Notes under the pieces: model-generated
Told to the model about the DNA's origin: nothing
Seen by the model: only the letters and a program-made list of their open reading frames with translations
Databases searched by the model: none
In this document: positions 61,331 to 64,000 of the stretch, piece by piece
Numbering within the stretch: the first letter of the stretch is position 1
Layout of the letters: each line of letters begins with the position of its first letter
Program-made: the position numbers and the translations under genes
NCBI RefSeq assembly: GCF_002934605.1
Contig: NZ_PTJC01000006.1
Span: 1,674,001 to 1,738,000, forward strand
Direction: 5' to 3'
Length of the DNA: 64,000 nt
From: Neolewinella xylanilytica
GTDB lineage: Bacteria; Bacteroidota; Bacteroidia; Chitinophagales; Saprospiraceae

Positions 61331-62509
61331 ATGACCGTCGGCGGTATTGACTATACTCTACTTAATACCCAGGAAGGGTTAGACGAATTCTTCCAAAAAA
61401 ATCAGGATGTCGGCTGGATGGGCTTCGACACCGAATTCATCGGCGAGAAGCGCTACCATACGCTGCTCTGCCTGATCCAGATCAGCACCGAGCACGGCTA
61501 TTACCTCCTCGATCCGCTGGCGGTGAAGGACCTGAAGCCCTTTCTGCTCCTGCTCGAGTCCCCCGACATCGTCAAGGTCACCCACGCCGGCGACAACGAT
61601 TACCGGCTGCTCTACCGCAGTCACGGTATCGTGCCCCAAAACGTCTTCGATACCCAGGTCGCCGCCGCCTTCATCGGCCACCGCTATCCGATCAGCTTCG
61701 CCAAGCTCGTCGAGGCCGAAACCGGCAACAGCGTGGGCAAGGGCTACGCCGTCACCGACTGGTCGCAACGCCCGATGAGCGAAAAGCAACTCAAGTACGC
61801 GCTCTACGACGTCGTCTACCTCCGGGAGTTATACGATACGATCACCGCGAAGCTGGAGAAAAACGGTCGGTTGGACTGGGCCCTAGAGGAATGCGCCCTC
61901 ATGACGGAGGAGGACTACTTCTACCGCGATCCCCACCACGAACTGCTCAACAGCAACATCGCCAAATCCAGCCGTACCAAGGAAAAGGTGTTTTTGCTGC
62001 GGTTGTACGAATGGCGGCGTTCACTCGCCGAGCAGCGTAACTACAGCAAGGAGATGATCCTGCCCAAAAAGATCATCGGCCAGCTCGTCCGTGGCGTCCG
62101 TGGCGGCACCGAAAGCATGAAGCAGAACCGCCGCCTGCCCGGCAAGACGGTGCAGCGCTACGGCGACCTGTTCGTGGAGATGTATACCGAACCGGCTACG
62201 GATCAAGAAATGGAGGTCGTGCAGCAGATCCAGCGCAACATTCAGGATGACGAGGAAGACGATATGATCGTCGAACTGCTCTACCTGCTGATGAAGTACC
62301 GCGCCAGCGAAGCCGACATCAGCCACGCTCTCGTGATGCCCCGCAATGCCATCCGGCGGATGAAGCAGGAAGCCGCCGTGCGCCGCTCCATTCTCGGGTC
62401 CGGATGGCGCCGGGAATTGCTCGGCGACGATTTCGTGGAGTGGCTGAAGCACTTCGACGAACTCAAGCTCAGCATCGAAGGCGGCAAGATCGCCCTGAAG
62501 TTCGATTAG
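61331..62509 (+). CDS. rnd: Ribonuclease D
   Basis: A 3'-5' exoribonuclease that trims tRNA and other stable RNA ends. The 392-residue protein has the DEDDy catalytic set: D33/E35 in FDTEF, the Exo II aspartate in HAGDNDYRLLYR, and the Exo III tyrosine/aspartate region KYALYDVVYL. One HRDC domain follows, with the segment YEWRRSLAEQRNYSKEMILPK. The frame opens 60 bases further upstream at 61271, but the ATG at 61331 gives the family start and follows a promoter-like element. It is divergent from the AsmA gene; its stop overlaps the glycosyltransferase gene's end by 4 bases. Confidence 0.93.
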   Translation: MTVGGIDYTLLNTQEGLDEFFQKNQDVGWMGFDTEFIGEKRYHTLLCLIQISTEHGYYLLDPLAVKDLKPFLLLLESPDIVKVTHAGDNDYRLLYRSHGIVPQNVFDTQVAAAFIGHRYPISFAKLVEAETGNSVGKGYAVTDWSQRPMSEKQLKYALYDVVYLRELYDTITAKLEKNGRLDWALEECALMTEEDYFYRDPHHELLNSNIAKSSRTKEKVFLLRLYEWRRSLAEQRNYSKEMILPKKIIGQLVRGVRGGTESMKQNRRLPGKTVQRYGDLFVEMYTEPATDQEMEVVQQIQRNIQDDEEDDMIVELLYLLMKYRASEADISHALVMPRNAIRRMKQEAAVRRSILGSGWRRELLGDDFVEWLKHFDELKLSIEGGKIALKFD

Positions 62510-63594
62510 TCCACGGTCAACCCCGCGTAGATCGCCAGCAGTTTAGCTTCCTCCCGCTCCCAGCACAGCTCCTCCGCGGCGAGCCGGCAGTTGGTCTGCA
62601 GCTGCCGGTAAGCCTCAGGGTTTTCGGCGAGTGCCCGAATTTGGGCGGCGAGCGCGGGTGCGGAGAGTTCCGGCAACAGGGAAAAGCATTGGTACCGATC
62701 GTGCAATGCCCGGTATTCGGGATAGTCCATCTGGATACTGGGTAAATGGGCCTGGATGTAATCCAGCGACTTATTCGCCAGGCTGTAATAATAGCTTTGA
62801 CTGTCGGCGCGCAACAGATTGATGCCCAGCCAGGCCTGAAGGGTGAACTCCGGTAATTTTTCGGGTGGCTGGAAGCCCACGAACCGTACGCGGTCAACGA
62901 TGCCCATACCAGCCGCCAATTCCTCCAACCGCGCCCGCTCGGGGCCCGATCCGACAATCCACAGGGCATGATCGGGTAGGAACTGCATGGCCCCTATTGC
63001 CACTTCCAAGCCGCGGCCCGGATTAAGCATACCTTGGTAAAGGATTACTCCTCCAGTATTTTCCTTATTTAAATATTGACCCCTGCGCGGTACGTTTCTT
63101 ACCGTATCGAACGCCACCCCGTAGTCCGTTTCCAGCATTTTGGCTAGCTCCGGGCCCACGGTATAGCGGGCATCGGTACGCGGTACGAGGGCGCGGCCCA
63201 GTCCGCGCCAGGTGCCGCGGATCAGCGGCCGGGGGGCGACTTCGGGCGTCTCGCTGAACCACTCGTGGGCATCATACACCAGCTTGGTTCCCGGTCGGTG
63301 GAGTAAGGTCCCCGCCAAGAGGGAATCCAAATCGACGGCGCAGATGACGTCGTAATCCCAGTTGCGGACCGTCCGCCAGAGCCGCCAGTTAATCTCGCCG
63401 TAGAAGCGCTTGCCCACGTTGTAGCGGCAGCGGACCCGGTGCTGTCGGTACGTCTTTTCCGGAAGCGGCGGACTTTCCGGGAGCCATCTACCGACCAGGG
63501 TGACCGCATGACCGGCCGCCTGCAGGCTGCTGCAGATCCGATCCATCCGCTGATCGTGACTGAGGTCGTTGGTTACCAGGCAGACGATCCTCAC
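62506..63594 (-). CDS. Glycosyltransferase, GT4-like
   Basis: A 362-residue GT-B sugar transferase. The N-terminal domain begins VRIVCLVTNDLSHDQRMDRICS, and the acceptor domain has YDAHEWFSETPEV. The C-terminal donor domain shows GVILYQGMLNPGRGLEVAI, ALWIVGSGPERARLEELA and VRFVGFQPPEKLPEF. It starts with a GTG at 63594 that overlaps the RecQ stop as GTGA, so the two are translationally coupled. The open frame continues upstream into recQ in another phase, which is not coding. The acceptor is unknown. Confidence 0.88.
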   Translation of the reverse strand: MRIVCLVTNDLSHDQRMDRICSSLQAAGHAVTLVGRWLPESPPLPEKTYRQHRVRCRYNVGKRFYGEINWRLWRTVRNWDYDVICAVDLDSLLAGTLLHRPGTKLVYDAHEWFSETPEVAPRPLIRGTWRGLGRALVPRTDARYTVGPELAKMLETDYGVAFDTVRNVPRRGQYLNKENTGGVILYQGMLNPGRGLEVAIGAMQFLPDHALWIVGSGPERARLEELAAGMGIVDRVRFVGFQPPEKLPEFTLQAWLGINLLRADSQSYYYSLANKSLDYIQAHLPSIQMDYPEYRALHDRYQCFSLLPELSAPALAAQIRALAENPEAYRQLQTNCRLAAEELCWEREEAKLLAIYAGLTVD

Positions 63595-64000
63595 GGCAGA
63601 CGTAGTTTGTTGGCGTCCTTGATTAGCAGCCCCTCGTTGAGCAGGTCCTGCAACACCTCCGCCAGGTCGCGGGAGCGGAGGCGTCCAAAGCTGGTGAGCA
63701 CCTCCCGCATTTCCAGGTCTCCTTCGGCCTCGATGCGGGCGCGGAGGGTTTCGTACACCGTCTTCCGGTCGGGCAGGGTGGTTTTCCGGCGGCGGCACAC
63801 GTCACAGATGCCACAGACCGGCGCATCCGTCTCCCCGAAGTACCGTAGCAGCTGCTGGGAGCGGCAGTGCTCGTCGGATTCGCAGTAGGCGATCATGGTA
63901 TCGATGCGGTGGCGCGCCCGCTCCTTCAGGAAGTTGTACTGCTTTTCGTCGATGCGCAGGTTATCGGGGTCGATGCGCTCCTCGAGGAAGACCAGCTGCG
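63591..64000 (-). CDS. recQ: RecQ-family helicase, C-terminal part, cut by right edge
   Basis: Only the last 136 codons are visible; the helicase core lies outside the window. What can be seen is the RecQ zinc-binding motif (YCESDEHC... with CGICDVC), the cysteines of the RQC zinc-finger region, and a following winged-helix-like tail of about 60 residues (EVLTSFGRLRSRDLAEVLQDLL). The reading frame is continuous to the right edge with no start. RecQ proteins are 3'-5' DNA helicases acting in recombination and replication-fork repair. Its stop overlaps the next start as GTGA. Confidence 0.9.
   Translation of the reverse strand, partial: QLVFLEERIDPDNLRIDEKQYNFLKERARHRIDTMIAYCESDEHCRSQQLLRYFGETDAPVCGICDVCRRRKTTLPDRKTVYETLRARIEAEGDLEMREVLTSFGRLRSRDLAEVLQDLLNEGLLIKDANKLRLP

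Overview
The window looks like the chromosome of a GC-rich member of the Bacteroidota, probably Saprospiria and close to Lewinella/Neolewinella. The grounds are lineage-typical gene families: a DUF4249 lipoprotein beside a TonB receptor with its own ECF sigma and FecR, a DUF3098-uppP-truB cluster, a DUF2027/Smr protein and a protein ending in a type IX secretion sorting signal. Promoters fit too: -7 boxes of the TAnnTTTG type (the best precedes the initiator tRNA) and little sign of Shine-Dalgarno sequences. Genes are packed tightly, many overlapping by a few bases. There is no IS element, integrase, CRISPR array or prophage, so this reads as core chromosome with lineage-specific additions. 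The species assignment is inference.

Layout. 1-2365 (-): a MoxR-type AAA+ ATPase and a VWA/HExxH partner cut by the left edge. 2491-4954 (+): membrane protein, winged-helix regulator and DUF4173-type membrane protein; both transcription starts carry the same -7 box plus palindrome. 4959-7358: divergent NmrA-like reductase and RtcB RNA ligase. 7359-7900: a sparse stretch with a possibly frameshifted small gene. 7901-12596 (+): M1 aminopeptidase, glycosyltransferase, glycerol kinase. 12603-14476 (-): truB, uppP, DUF3098. 14578-23315: amidohydrolase (+), then zinc metalloprotease, GH3 beta-glucosidase, GH3-auxin-type acyl-adenylating enzyme and lytic transglycosylase (-).

23476-27822 (+): ECF sigma and RskA-like anti-sigma pair, a structured intergenic stretch, dnaG and an RDD protein. 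27819-33034 (-): a complete surface-signalling uptake locus (sigma, FecR, TonB receptor, DUF4249 lipoprotein). 33185-34765 (+): sodium/alanine-type symporter, ending in a strong bidirectional terminator. 34878-43304: lipoprotein (-), copper-type P-ATPase and PA0069-type radical SAM protein (+), a large secreted protein of unknown function (+), OmpA lipoprotein (-), DUF2027/Smr protein (-), methyltransferase (+). 43301-46521: fatty acid hydroxylase-type membrane enzyme and DUF2059 protein (-), then lipoproteins with GDPD and GH113-like domains (+). 46530-52850: polytopic membrane protein (-), M24 peptidase (+), a tiny ORF (-), and an S9 peptidase fused to a sulfatase-modifying-factor-like domain (+).

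52863-57264 (-): LVIVD-repeat secreted protein, small lipoprotein, coaE, SulP transporter. 57455-57997 (+): ferredoxin and an initiator tRNA-Met with promoter and terminator. 58078-64000: AsmA-like protein (-), RNase D (+), glycosyltransferase (-) and the C-terminal part of a RecQ helicase (-) cut by the right edge.

No clearly unprecedented multi-gene system stands out. The best candidates for something new are the S9-FGE fusion, the paired palindromic operators at 2467 and 3503, the structured DNA before dnaG, and the secreted protein at 39014.
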